Shown here: in pieces, positions 44,042 through 52,534 of the stretch
Numbering within the stretch: the stretch's first letter is position 1
Layout: each line of letters starts with the position of its first letter
NCBI RefSeq assembly: GCF_002776695.1
Contig: NZ_LFJC01000003.1
Coordinates: 3,548,076 to 3,612,075 of the forward strand
Direction: 5' to 3'
Source: Bradyrhizobium nitroreducens
GTDB taxonomy: Bacteria > Pseudomonadota > Alphaproteobacteria > Rhizobiales > Xanthobacteraceae
Length of the DNA stretch: 64,000 nt
Made by a program: the position numbers and the translations under genes
Notes under the pieces: model-generated
Database searches by the model: none
What the model was told of the DNA's origin: nothing
The model's input: only the letters and a program-made list of their open reading frames with translations

Positions 44042-46339
44042 TCACCAGCGATACGTCAGCTTGCCGATGGCCTTGCGTCCCTCGGCGTAGAAGCAACCCG
44101 AGGCAGCGCCGTAGCAGGCGGCGACATAGCGCAGGTCGGTCAGATTGGTGACGTTCAGCGACAGCCGCCAATTGTCCCTGCTATAGGCGAGCAGCGCATC
44201 CAGCACGGTTGCGGACGGCACCTTGAAAGTGTTGGCGTCATCGCCCCAGGTCGCGCCGACATAGCGGATGCCGCCGCCGAATTGCAGCCCGGCGAGCTGG
44301 CCGCTCTGCAGCGTGTAGTCGCTCCACAGCGAAGCGCGGTTGAGCGGCACCGTCGTCGGCGCCTTGCCGAGATTGACCGGATCCCGCGACAGCTCGGCAT
44401 CGACATAGGCGTAGGCGGCGCGCAGGTTCCAGCCGTCGGCGAGCGACATCGTGCCCTCGAGCTCGATGCCGCGCGATTTGACCTGGCCGAGCTGCGAGGC
44501 CGTATAGGTCGGCGGCGCATAGACGACGACGTTGTCGCGCGTCAGGTCGAAGGCCGCGAAGGTGAACAGCGCGTTCCAGCCGAGCGGCTGGTACTTGACG
44601 CCGACCTCGTACTGCACGCCGGTTTCAGGATTGAGCAGCTGGCCGCTGGCCGTCGCGAGCACCGGCAGGAACGATTCCGAGTAGCTCACGTAAGGCGCGA
44701 TGCCGCTGTCGAAATTGTACATCACGGCAGCGCGGCCGGTGAAGGCCGATGCATCCTTCGAGATCGAATTGTTGGCGATGCCGTTGTCGACCTGCGTTGT
44801 CACGAAGTCCTGGCGGCCGCCGAGCTGGAAGGACAGCCGTCCGAGCTTGATCTGATCCTGCAGGTAAAGGCCGGTCTGCGATTGCTTGACGCCGGTCTTG
44901 TCGCTCGGCGTGGTGTCCACGGCGTAGTCGTAGCTGTACACGGGGTTGAAGACGTTGACCGTGGGAGACGAGGTCGTCACGCCGAAGGCGGTGTCGCGGA
45001 AACTGGTGTTGCGATAATCGATACCGGCGAGCACGGTGTGCTGCAGGAAGCCGGTCGCGAACTTGCCCTGCAGCTGATTGTCCACCGCAAACGAGTTGAT
45101 GTACGAATTGCTGTAACTGCCGACGCGGGCATAGTCGCCGGCGGCTTCGTTGGTGTAGCCGGCGCCGTAGAAGACCTTCTCCTCGTTGTGCTGGTAGGCA
45201 TAACGCAGGTTCTGCCGGAACGTGATGTTATCGGTGAAGTTGTGAGAGAACTGGTAGCCGGCGGTCGCAAGCTCCGTGTTGAACGCATCGAAGCTCGGGA
45301 CGCCCGCGAAGAAAGAAACCGGGATGGTGCGGCCATTGTTCGGCCAGACCGTGCCCGAGGCCGGCAAGAACTGGAGGCCCCACCCCGCCCGGTCGCGCTG
45401 ATAATTGGCGAGGATCGTGAGCGTGGTGTCTTCATTCGGCTTGAAGGTGACGGCCGGCGCGATGAAGACGCGATTGTCCTTGGTGAAGTCGACCTGGGTC
45501 TCGCCGTCGCGCACGACGCCGGTCAGGCGCCACAGCACGGTGCCTTCCTTGTTGGCGGGGCCGCCCATGTCGAACTGGCCCTGATAACGGTTGAAGCTGC
45601 CGCCGGAGATCGAGACCTCGCCGAACTGCTGCGCGGTCGGCAGCTTCGTCACGTAGTTGAGCAGGCCGCCGGTGCCGCTGCCGCCATACATCGCCGAGGA
45701 CGGCCCCTTCAGCACCTCGATGCGCTCGGCGCCGTAGGGGTCGAGGCCGTTGAAATGCACGTAATTGCTGGAGGGAATGCGCAGGCCGTCGACATAGAGG
45801 CCGGGCATAGTCATGTCGAAGCCGCGGATCTGGAGGCCGCCGAAGCGGGTGTCGGAGCCGCCATTGACGTCGCCGCTGACGCCGGCGGTGTAGCGCAGCG
45901 CCTCGCCGATCGAGACCGCGCCCTGGTTCCTGACCTGGTCGGTCGTGATCACCGAGACCGACTGCGGCGTTTCGATCAAGGGCGTATCGGTCTTGGTCGC
46001 GGTGCCGCTTCGCGTGGCGACGAAACCGCGCACTGGACCATTGGCGCGTTCGCCTGTGGCGCCATTCGATGATGCCGACTGGGTTGGCGCAGCCTGTTGC
46101 GCCGGCGAGCGGCGATTGGCGCGTGCGGTTCGCGTCGCTGCAGCCCGCCGCGACGACACAGTCGCCGCTGGACGAGTGCGCTGCGCCGGCGCCTCGACGG
46201 TGACCGCAGGAATTTGCGTCTGCGCCTCCACGGAAGCGAAGGGAATGACGAGAGAGAATGTGCTGACCGCCCCGAGGAAGAACACCCGAATCTGTCGACG
46301 ACGCGTGTCGCCACACGAAGAAAATTGTAAGTCGCTCAC
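44042..46339 (-). CDS. TonB-dependent siderophore receptor (FhuA/FecA-like)
   Basis: About 765 residues. An N-terminal signal (RQIRVFFLGAVSTFSLVIPFASVEAQ) is followed by an Ala/Arg-rich linker. The plug domain has the motifs TPLIETPQSVSVITTDQVR, GLQIRGFDM, GLYVDGLRI and RIEVLKGPSSAMYGGSGTGGLLNYVTK. A 22-strand beta-barrel ends in KAIGKLTYRW with a terminal Trp. It imports ferric siderophores with TonB-ExbBD energy; the class resembles hydroxamate (ferrichrome/ferrioxamine) receptors, but the ligand is unknown. GTG 46339 is preferred over GTG 46360 for signal length. An ICE/Irr box lies about 165 bp upstream, so expression is expected to be iron-regulated. Confidence 0.92.
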   Translation of the reverse strand: MSDLQFSSCGDTRRRQIRVFFLGAVSTFSLVIPFASVEAQTQIPAVTVEAPAQRTRPAATVSSRRAAATRTARANRRSPAQQAAPTQSASSNGATGERANGPVRGFVATRSGTATKTDTPLIETPQSVSVITTDQVRNQGAVSIGEALRYTAGVSGDVNGGSDTRFGGLQIRGFDMTMPGLYVDGLRIPSSNYVHFNGLDPYGAERIEVLKGPSSAMYGGSGTGGLLNYVTKLPTAQQFGEVSISGGSFNRYQGQFDMGGPANKEGTVLWRLTGVVRDGETQVDFTKDNRVFIAPAVTFKPNEDTTLTILANYQRDRAGWGLQFLPASGTVWPNNGRTIPVSFFAGVPSFDAFNTELATAGYQFSHNFTDNITFRQNLRYAYQHNEEKVFYGAGYTNEAAGDYARVGSYSNSYINSFAVDNQLQGKFATGFLQHTVLAGIDYRNTSFRDTAFGVTTSSPTVNVFNPVYSYDYAVDTTPSDKTGVKQSQTGLYLQDQIKLGRLSFQLGGRQDFVTTQVDNGIANNSISKDASAFTGRAAVMYNFDSGIAPYVSYSESFLPVLATASGQLLNPETGVQYEVGVKYQPLGWNALFTFAAFDLTRDNVVVYAPPTYTASQLGQVKSRGIELEGTMSLADGWNLRAAYAYVDAELSRDPVNLGKAPTTVPLNRASLWSDYTLQSGQLAGLQFGGGIRYVGATWGDDANTFKVPSATVLDALLAYSRDNWRLSLNVTNLTDLRYVAACYGAASGCFYAEGRKAIGKLTYRW

Positions 46340-46754
46340 GTCTTTCGAGGCCCCACGCACTGCCGGCTTCGCCGGTATCGTTCTTGATGCCCCGCCCTAA
46401 CGCAGGCAATTTCGGAGCGCGATAGGAACCGGGTTAGAACTTCTCCAGACCTGTGCGCAGCACATGCGGCGAATGCACTCAGCCGCGGCGAGAGGCGCGC
46501 AGATTTGGAATCATTCTGAACGAGGATGGTCAGCCGACGAGGCGCGAGCACCAGTGACACGCAAGCCGCCCGCCAAGCCGCCCGCGCACGCGAAGTGCGT
46601 GGCTATACTGGTGGCGGGATGATCCGGCGCGGATCCAGCGCCGTCTGGTGCGTCGGCGCCCTGCTCCGCCAGCCTCGTGGCAGCATGACCCAGGCTCCGG
46701 CTTCAACACGCCAAGCGCTGGTCGGCGGCACGCTCGGGAATCGGTGGCGTTCTC
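46340..46754. other. Upstream region of the iron operon
   Basis: A 415-bp gap between the receptor start and the SleB-like gene end. It holds the ICE box at 46504-46520 and a second, shorter dyad AGAA-C-TTCT near 46434-46444, in TTAGAACTTCT. Short reading frames here, including one at 46526-46780, are Arg/Ser-rich and not credible. The promoter for the operon must lie here. Confidence 0.5.
46504..46520. promoter_or_regulatory. Iron control element (ICE/Irr box), TTTGGAATCATTCTGAA
   Basis: A 17-bp dyad TTTGGAAT-C-ATTCTGAA. It agrees with the Irr/ICE pattern TTTAGAAtnaTTCTAAA, from memory, at all but two positions. It is about 165 bp upstream of the TonB receptor on the reverse strand. In Bradyrhizobium, Irr binds ICE motifs and controls iron uptake genes. 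Binding here is predicted from sequence only. Confidence 0.75.
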
Positions 46755-47819
46755 TCAATCGTCGGTCTTCCAGAACGTGAAAGTCTCGTCCGGAATGTCT
46801 TTCATCGGAATTTTGACGGCGCGATTGAGCCACTCATATTCGCCGCTCTTGCTCTCGTACTCGGCACGCCTCTTCTTGCTCAAGTTCTTCGGGCTGGCCC
46901 AGTGGTTGGCACCGTGGGTCGGATCGCTCTTCGGTTCATCCAGACGCGCGCGAACGGCCTCCAGGCTGTCGGCCACGCTCCTGATGTACTTGACCTGATC
47001 GCCTTCGTCGGGATCATCGAAGCGCTTCTCGCTCCGCGTGAAATTGCTGATCTCGGCTCCTCGTGGAGGCCGCAGGTCTCCCTTTGTCAAATTGAGGTAG
47101 GCGTAGGCGAGGCACTTCTTGATGTAGGGGTCCTCTCCCCTGGCTTCGTTCATGACGACGTCGGCAATCAGCTCCACCTTCTCGGGGTCACTCCGTCCCG
47201 CAACGGCGGCCGCGTGGGCCGCCGCCAGTCTGGACGCAGCCTCCCCGTAGCGCGCCTTGTTGCTCTCGAGCCCGTCCAACGCCTTCTTGTGCCTCTTGAT
47301 CTGACCTTCGTCCAGCTTGCCGCTTTTGTCTTTCTTGCCACCCTCGAGACGCACGAGATCGTCGCTGTCGGTCTTGTGCTGCGCAGCCATCGACTGGAGC
47401 GTCCGATAGAGATCGTTATACTGGACCTTGAGCGACGCGAGCTTTTCACTCTCCTCCGCGGTGCGGTTCTTGTTGCTTTCCAGAGCCTTGCGCTCGTTTG
47501 CGATCTCTTCAAACTGCGTGTTCAAAGACTGATAGGCATCCTCCCGCTTGCGGGCAGCGTCGCGCTTGTCGCTGAGCTTCTGCAGCGCTTCGGCCTCCTT
47601 CTTGAACGCCGCTTCGCCCTGTGCCTCCTGTTCGGAGAGCCAGGTCTCATAGTGGCCGTAACCGTGCTTGGCGCATTGCGCACAGAGCGACCGGCTGCCG
47701 ATGTCACCGCTGCTCCTGTTCTCCGTGAAAATCTTCGAGCCGGTCGGGCAATCATCCTGATTGTGATAAACGTCGTGACCTTCATCGGTGGTCGTGAAAT
47801 AGGCCGCAATTCGTGCCAT
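46755..47819 (-). CDS. Unrecognised coiled-coil protein with Cys module and SleB-like C-terminus
   Basis: A 354-residue protein with no signal peptide and three parts. Residues 13-52 hold a compact His/Cys module (GHDVYHNQDDCPTGSK with C24, then C46-A-Q-C49), possibly a metal site. Residues about 60-205 are highly charged and helical, a long coiled coil. Residues 215-310 resemble the cell-wall-hydrolase fold of the SleB/CwlJ family: ELIADVVMNEARGED with candidate catalytic E225, AYAYLNLTKG, and DPTHGANHWASP. The ATG at 47819 has a perfect GGGGAGG site. A perfect FNR/FixK box lies 73 bp upstream. It could be a peptidoglycan-active protein delivered by a non-Sec route, or an intracellular protein; I cannot decide. 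Confidence 0.7.
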   Translation of the reverse strand: MARIAAYFTTTDEGHDVYHNQDDCPTGSKIFTENRSSGDIGSRSLCAQCAKHGYGHYETWLSEQEAQGEAAFKKEAEALQKLSDKRDAARKREDAYQSLNTQFEEIANERKALESNKNRTAEESEKLASLKVQYNDLYRTLQSMAAQHKTDSDDLVRLEGGKKDKSGKLDEGQIKRHKKALDGLESNKARYGEAASRLAAAHAAAVAGRSDPEKVELIADVVMNEARGEDPYIKKCLAYAYLNLTKGDLRPPRGAEISNFTRSEKRFDDPDEGDQVKYIRSVADSLEAVRARLDEPKSDPTHGANHWASPKNLSKKRRAEYESKSGEYEWLNRAVKIPMKDIPDETFTFWKTDD

Positions 47820-47891
47820 GTGTGCCTCCCCGAAGGGCGCGCCGAGTGCGCCTCGCGAAAACGAGTATCGTGAGATGCGCACAATTTTGCG

Positions 47892-47905
47892 TTGATTTCG
47901 ATCAA
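47892..47905. promoter_or_regulatory. FNR/FixK-type box, TTGATTTCGATCAA
   Basis: A perfect dyad TTGAT-TTCG-ATCAA. The centre is about 80 bp upstream of the ATG of the SleB-like gene on the reverse strand. If it acts at -41.5, the transcript would begin near 47857, a normal 38-nt leader. No other gene start is nearby, since the MetI gene ends at 48064 and reads the same way, so the box serves the SleB-like gene. It suggests low-oxygen or nitric-oxide-type induction. Confidence 0.8.
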
Positions 47906-48063
47906 TGCCGGGCGTGCAAGAGCGCCGGGCAGCGTCGTTCCATCCGGCAGAGCTTTACCTCCACCGCGTCAAGCTCGTCCCTACCGCCGCTGCGTCGCGC
48001 TCGCGCGACGGCACCCGCCTCGTGGGATCGAACACGTTGCCGTGGCGCGCCAGGACAATTGGT

Positions 48064-48729
48064 TCAGCGATGCCGCAGCCGGCGATTGACCCGCCGCGCC
48101 AGATAATCGCCCGCGCTTTGCACGAGCTGCACCAAGGCGATCAGCACGACCACGACGGCCAGCATCATCTCCGGCATGAAACGCTGATAGCCGTAGCGGA
48201 TACCGAGGTCGCCAAGGCCGCCGCCGCCGACCGCGCCGACCATGGCGGAATAGCCGAGCAGGCTGACCACCGCGAGCGTCAGCGCCAGCAGCAGGCCGGG
48301 CAGCGCTTCGGGGATCAGCACCTTGAGCACGATCTGCAAGGGCGATGCGCCGAACGAGGATGCGGTCTCGATCAGGCCGCCGTCGACCTCGCGAATGGCC
48401 GCTTCGACCAGGCGGGCGATGAACGGCGCCGATGCGATTGTCAGCGGCACGATCGCCGCGGTCGAGCCGATCGAGGTGCCCGCGACAAACCGGGTGAACG
48501 GGATGATGGCGACCACCAGGATGATGAAGGGCGTCGAGCGCGTCGCATTGACGATGGCGCCCAGCACGCGGTTGACGAGCGGAGCCGCGAACAGCTCGCC
48601 CTTCCGGCTGGTTGCGAGGAAGACGCCGAGCGGCAGGCCGAAGACGGTGCCGAGCAGCGCGGCGATGCCGACCATGTACAGGCTCTCGCCCGTGGCCTGG
48701 ATGATCAGGTTGATGAGTTCAGGCGACAT
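48064..48729 (-). CDS. metI: Methionine-type ABC transporter permease (MetI family)
   Basis: A 221-residue MetI-type permease with about five to six membrane helices. The EAA-loop is ETASSFGASPLQIVLKVLIPEALPGLLLALTLAVVSLLGYSAMVGAVGGGGLGDL, typical for MetI. The ATG at 48729 overlaps the MetN stop by 11 bp; a longer frame to 48831 is inside metN. With MetN it imports D/L-methionine or a related compound. No MetQ binding-protein gene follows in the window. Confidence 0.92.
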   Translation of the reverse strand: MSPELINLIIQATGESLYMVGIAALLGTVFGLPLGVFLATSRKGELFAAPLVNRVLGAIVNATRSTPFIILVVAIIPFTRFVAGTSIGSTAAIVPLTIASAPFIARLVEAAIREVDGGLIETASSFGASPLQIVLKVLIPEALPGLLLALTLAVVSLLGYSAMVGAVGGGGLGDLGIRYGYQRFMPEMMLAVVVVLIALVQLVQSAGDYLARRVNRRLRHR

Positions 48730-49858
48730 AGCCGAGATGCTCCGCCGGGAATTGGTATTGAGAGAGCCAGGCCATAACCCGCGCCTGCGCATCCTCGCGG
48801 CCGGGTATGCCCAGAACGAGCGAGCCGACATGCTGGCCGCCGATCTCGTCGATGCGGGCCGACAGCAGCGCCACGTCGAGGCCGAGCTCGCGGGCGAGCC
48901 GTGCCACCACGGTGTCGCCGGCCCCTGCCCCGCGCACCTGGACGCGGATCACGGCCTGCCCGCCGACAGGCGGCTCTGCCACGATCCGGCTCGCCAGCGA
49001 GACCGGCAGGCTGTCGCCGATGACTTCCGCAAGGAAGGACTGCGTGATCGGATGTTTCGGGTGCGTGAAGATGTCGGCGACATGGCCGCTCTCGACGACG
49101 CGGCCGGCATCAAGCACCACCACTTCCCTGGCAAGCTGGCGCACCACGGACATCTCGTGGGTGATCAGCACGATGGTGACGCCGAGCTCGCGGTTGATGC
49201 TGGCGAGCAGATCGAGGATCGCGCGCGTGGTCTGCGGATCGAGCGCCGAGGTCGCCTCGTCCGACAAGAGCACGCTCGGCCGCGTCGCCAGCGCACGGGC
49301 AATGCCGACACGCTGCTTCTGGCCGCCGGAGAGTTCCGAGGGATAGCGGTCGTGCTTGTCGGCGATGCCGACGAGCGCGAGCAGCTCGGCGACGCGGGCC
49401 TTGATGTCGGCCCTGGTCCAGCCGGCGATCTCGAGCGGCAGCGCGATGTTGTCGGCCGCGGTGCGCGACGACAGCAGGTTGAAGTGCTGGAAGATCATGC
49501 CGATCGAGCGTTGCGCGAGGCGCAGTTCGCGGCCCACCAGCGCCGAAATATCGCTGTTGTCCACGATCACGCGGCCCGTGGTCGGCTTCTCCAGCCCGTT
49601 GATCAGCCGCACCAGGCTCGACTTGCCGGCGCCGGAACGGCCGATCACGCCGGTGATGGAACCACGGGGAATCGCGAAGTCGATGTCCTGCAGCGCATTG
49701 ACGCCGGGCTTGCCGCGATAGGCCGGATAGGTCTTCGAGATGCTTTCGAAGCGGACCATGGCGTCCGGCGCGGCCGCGGCAGGTGACATCGCTTCGGGCG
49801 GCGCAATCGGCTGTCCGACGGCGAGCGATTGGTGGGCGTTCATGGAGACGGCCTTCAT
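48719..49858 (-). CDS. metN: Methionine-type ABC transporter ATP-binding protein (MetN family)
   Basis: About 379 residues. Walker A is GRSGAGKSSL, the signature is LSGGQKQRVGIARAL, Walker B is VLLSDEATSALDP and the H-loop is LITHEMSVV. After the ATPase domain comes the C-terminal NIL regulatory domain (VIRVQVRGAGAGDTVVARLARELGLDVALLSARIDEIGGQHVGSLVLGIPG) that binds methionine for feedback inhibition. A 30-residue Ala/Pro-rich N-terminal lead is unusual for MetN. ATG 49858 or 49843 are both possible starts. It overlaps metI. I see no SAM riboswitch in the leader. Confidence 0.92.
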   Translation of the reverse strand: MKAVSMNAHQSLAVGQPIAPPEAMSPAAAAPDAMVRFESISKTYPAYRGKPGVNALQDIDFAIPRGSITGVIGRSGAGKSSLVRLINGLEKPTTGRVIVDNSDISALVGRELRLAQRSIGMIFQHFNLLSSRTAADNIALPLEIAGWTRADIKARVAELLALVGIADKHDRYPSELSGGQKQRVGIARALATRPSVLLSDEATSALDPQTTRAILDLLASINRELGVTIVLITHEMSVVRQLAREVVVLDAGRVVESGHVADIFTHPKHPITQSFLAEVIGDSLPVSLASRIVAEPPVGGQAVIRVQVRGAGAGDTVVARLARELGLDVALLSARIDEIGGQHVGSLVLGIPGREDAQARVMAWLSQYQFPAEHLGYVA

Positions 49859-50097
49859 GCACAATAGTTCTCTCGCCCGCCCGAAAAGGCAAACGAGAGC
49901 CGGGTCGCATCAGCGACTGGAAGGCGGAACAGCAACAAACGCCTCAAAAAGGGCACGCGCTGCACCGCAGCACACACCTTCGCCTTTTCCGGTCTTTGTT
50001 GCAATGTCAGATATTTGCGAGGAGATGGACGAAGATTCCCCAATCCCTCCCCGGAGAAGAATATTCCTTCGCCGGGGGTATCAACCGCCTGCCCGGC

Positions 50098-51570
50098 TCA
50101 TCCCATCTGCAACCAGGGCAACACGATCAGCAGCAGCCCGGCGAAGTACAGCAGCCCGAAGATGAGGCCAAAACCCCAGAACTGGCCCTTCCCGATATAG
50201 CCGCTGCCGAAATACATCGGCGCCGGCCCCGTCGCGTAAGGCGAGATCACGCCCATCAGGCCAAGCGAATACATGCAGAGCATGGCGAGCGTGGTGACCG
50301 GCAGACCGGGGATGCCCGATCCGACCGCAAGCACCACCGGCAGCACGGCGGCGGCGTGCGAGGTGATGCTCGAGAAGAAATAGTGGATCCAGAAGAACAG
50401 CGCGACCAGCAGCAGCATCGCGGTCGACGGCGCCAGCCCGGCGAGCGGCTTTGCGTATTCGGTCGCGAACCATTTGATGAAGCCGATCTCGTTGAGGCCG
50501 GAGGCCAGCGTCAGCAGCGAGGTGAAATAGAAGAACACCTCCCAGGCGCTCTTCTCGCTGACGATGTCGGCGAACTCGATCACGCCGGTCACCAGCATCA
50601 ATGAGATCACGATGAACACGACGGTGGTGGCGTTGACGAAATTGGAGCCGAGCACGGGCACGTGGATGTCCGGGCTCGAGCCCGCGATCCACAGGAACAT
50701 CGCAAGCACGATCAGGCCGAGCATGATCCATTCGTTGCGCGACATCGGGCCCATCGCGGTGAGCTCCTTCGCCGCCCATTCGGAAATCTCCGGGCTGCGT
50801 TTCACCTCGGGGCGGCAGACCAGATAGCTGAGCAGCGGCACCACGATCATCAGCAGGAGGCCGAGCGGCGCGAAGCCGATGAACCATTGCCCCCAGCTCA
50901 CCTCGACCCCGACGGTCTTCTTGGCAATCGCCAGTGCCGCCGCATTGGGCGCGAGGGCGGTGAAGAACAGCGAGCTCGTGATCGCGGTCGCGGCGAACGC
51001 CGTCCACATCACATAGGTGCCGATCCTGCCGGCGGTCGGGCCCGGCTCGGAGCCGTAGATGCGCGGGATGTTGGAGATGATGGGATAGACGATGCCGCCG
51101 CTGCGCGCGGTGTTCGACGGCGTTGCCGGCGCGAGCAGGAAGTCCGACATCGCCACGGCATAGCCGAGGCCGAGCGTGTTGCGGCCGAGGCGCTGCACCA
51201 GCACCAGCGCGATGCGCCGTCCGAGCTGGCTCTTGCGATAGCCGATCGAGAACACGAAGGCGCCGACGATCAGCCAGACCGTGCTCTCGGCAAAGCCTGC
51301 CAGCATCCAGCGCAGCGACTTGCCGGGATCGGGATCGATATAGCCGGCAACGCCCGCTACGGTCAGGCCGATGAAGCCGACCGCTCCGACCGGCATCGAC
51401 TCCAGGATGAGCCCGGTGATGACGGCCGCGAACACCGCGAAATAGTGCCACTGATTGACGTTGAGCCCGGAGGGCGCCGGCCACAGATAGATCCCCAGCC
51501 ACACCGCGAGCGGTGCGACCAGTTTCCAGCGAAATCCGCTTGCCTCAGGCGCCTGCGAACTGACGGTCAT
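50098..51570 (-). CDS. DASS-family anion permease (SLC13-like)
   Basis: A 490-residue membrane protein with about 12 helices of the divalent anion:Na+ symporter family (DASS, CitT/INDY-like). The two SNT-type hairpin motifs are PATPSNTARSGG and SSITSHAAAVLP. Other markers are GFIGLTVAGVAGYIDPD and PYATGPAPMYFGSGYI near the C-terminus. Likely substrates are dicarboxylates, citrate or 2-oxoglutarate. It is transcribed on the reverse strand after a 127-bp gap from the enoyl-CoA hydratase gene. Confidence 0.88.
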   Translation of the reverse strand: MTVSSQAPEASGFRWKLVAPLAVWLGIYLWPAPSGLNVNQWHYFAVFAAVITGLILESMPVGAVGFIGLTVAGVAGYIDPDPGKSLRWMLAGFAESTVWLIVGAFVFSIGYRKSQLGRRIALVLVQRLGRNTLGLGYAVAMSDFLLAPATPSNTARSGGIVYPIISNIPRIYGSEPGPTAGRIGTYVMWTAFAATAITSSLFFTALAPNAAALAIAKKTVGVEVSWGQWFIGFAPLGLLLMIVVPLLSYLVCRPEVKRSPEISEWAAKELTAMGPMSRNEWIMLGLIVLAMFLWIAGSSPDIHVPVLGSNFVNATTVVFIVISLMLVTGVIEFADIVSEKSAWEVFFYFTSLLTLASGLNEIGFIKWFATEYAKPLAGLAPSTAMLLLVALFFWIHYFFSSITSHAAAVLPVVLAVGSGIPGLPVTTLAMLCMYSLGLMGVISPYATGPAPMYFGSGYIGKGQFWGFGLIFGLLYFAGLLLIVLPWLQMG

Positions 51571-51697
51571 GGGCCCTCCCCTCTGATATCGTCGCCTCGT
51601 GCGGCCCGTTGGCCGAGCCTGCTCGTGTCCCTGTGCGGCGTATACGGACTGTCGGAAGTGCGATCAATGGCCTGGCATCAAATGTCCTGGCATCGGT

Positions 51698-52504
51698 CTA
51701 CTGCCCCCTGAAGCGTGGCTTGCGGCGGCCCAGGAACGCCTCGACGCCCTCCTTGTGATCCTCGCTGAAGCTCGCGAGCGCGAACTGGTCGACGTCCATG
51801 TGGCTGGCTAGATCGTCGAGCGCGTGCGCGAGCCGGTTGACGGTCAGCTTCGTCATCGCAACCGAGAGCGGCGGCTGCGCGGCGATCTTGCGCGCGAGAT
51901 CCATGGCGGCGTCGAAGGCATGGCCGGGGTCGGTCACCTGCTCGACCAGGCCCCATTCATAGGCCTCGTCCGCGCTGATGCGCTGGTCGGCGAGGATCAC
52001 CGCCTGCTTGGTGCGGGCAGGTCCGATCAGGTGCAGCATGCGCGGGATGCTTTGCCAGCTCATGTTCATGCCGAGCCCGATCTCGGGCACGCGCAGATGG
52101 GCGTCGTGCCCCATCACGCGGAAGTCGAGCGCCACGGCGAGCGCGACGCCGCCGCCGACACAAAATCCCTCGATCGCCCCGATCGTGACCTGCTCCATCT
52201 CCTGCCAGGCGTGGGTGAGGCGCGGCCCGAGCTTGAGGTGCCGGCGCAAGGTGCCGAGATCCATCTCCTTGCGCGAGCGGCCCTCGGCGTCCTTCAGGTC
52301 GAAGCCCGCGCTGAAGGCGCTGGTGCTGCCGGTCAGCACCACGACGGAGGTCGTCGCGTCATCCTCGAAACTGCGGGCCGCCGCGGTGAGCTGCCGCAGC
52401 GCCTCGGGCGAGAGTGCGTTGATGCCGTCGCCGCGGTCGAAGCGCACCACCGCGATCCGTCCCTCGGGCCCGAGCCCCTTCTCGATCGTCACATAATTGG
52501 TCAA
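51698..52504 (-). CDS. Enoyl-CoA hydratase/isomerase family protein
   Basis: A 268-residue crotonase-fold protein. The oxyanion-hole residues are in FSAGFDLKDAEG and in GFCVGGGVALAVALDFRV. One catalytic Glu lies in the RVPEIGLGMN segment. The rest is typical of CoA-dependent hydratases/isomerases. The physiological substrate is unknown, and no beta-oxidation operon surrounds it. It starts at ATG 52504 with a purine-rich leader, 30 bp after the outer-membrane protein gene on the same strand. Confidence 0.88.
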   Translation of the reverse strand: MTNYVTIEKGLGPEGRIAVVRFDRGDGINALSPEALRQLTAAARSFEDDATTSVVVLTGSTSAFSAGFDLKDAEGRSRKEMDLGTLRRHLKLGPRLTHAWQEMEQVTIGAIEGFCVGGGVALAVALDFRVMGHDAHLRVPEIGLGMNMSWQSIPRMLHLIGPARTKQAVILADQRISADEAYEWGLVEQVTDPGHAFDAAMDLARKIAAQPPLSVAMTKLTVNRLAHALDDLASHMDVDQFALASFSEDHKEGVEAFLGRRKPRFRGQ

Positions 52505-52534
52505 CGGAAGTCCCCCTGTTCTTGTTGCTCTTGA

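Noticed and set aside
43895..46072. Long + strand frame of 725 residues
   Set aside because: It is antisense to the PepSY and TonB-receptor genes and has shadow-type composition.
46526..46780. Small + strand ORF near the ICE box
   Set aside because: It is Arg/Ser/Ala-rich with no ribosome site or homology pattern, and overlaps the SleB-like gene end.
49859..50097. Possible SAM riboswitch before metN
   Set aside because: The leader has no recognisable SAM-II-type helix and loop arrangement, so no riboswitch is called.
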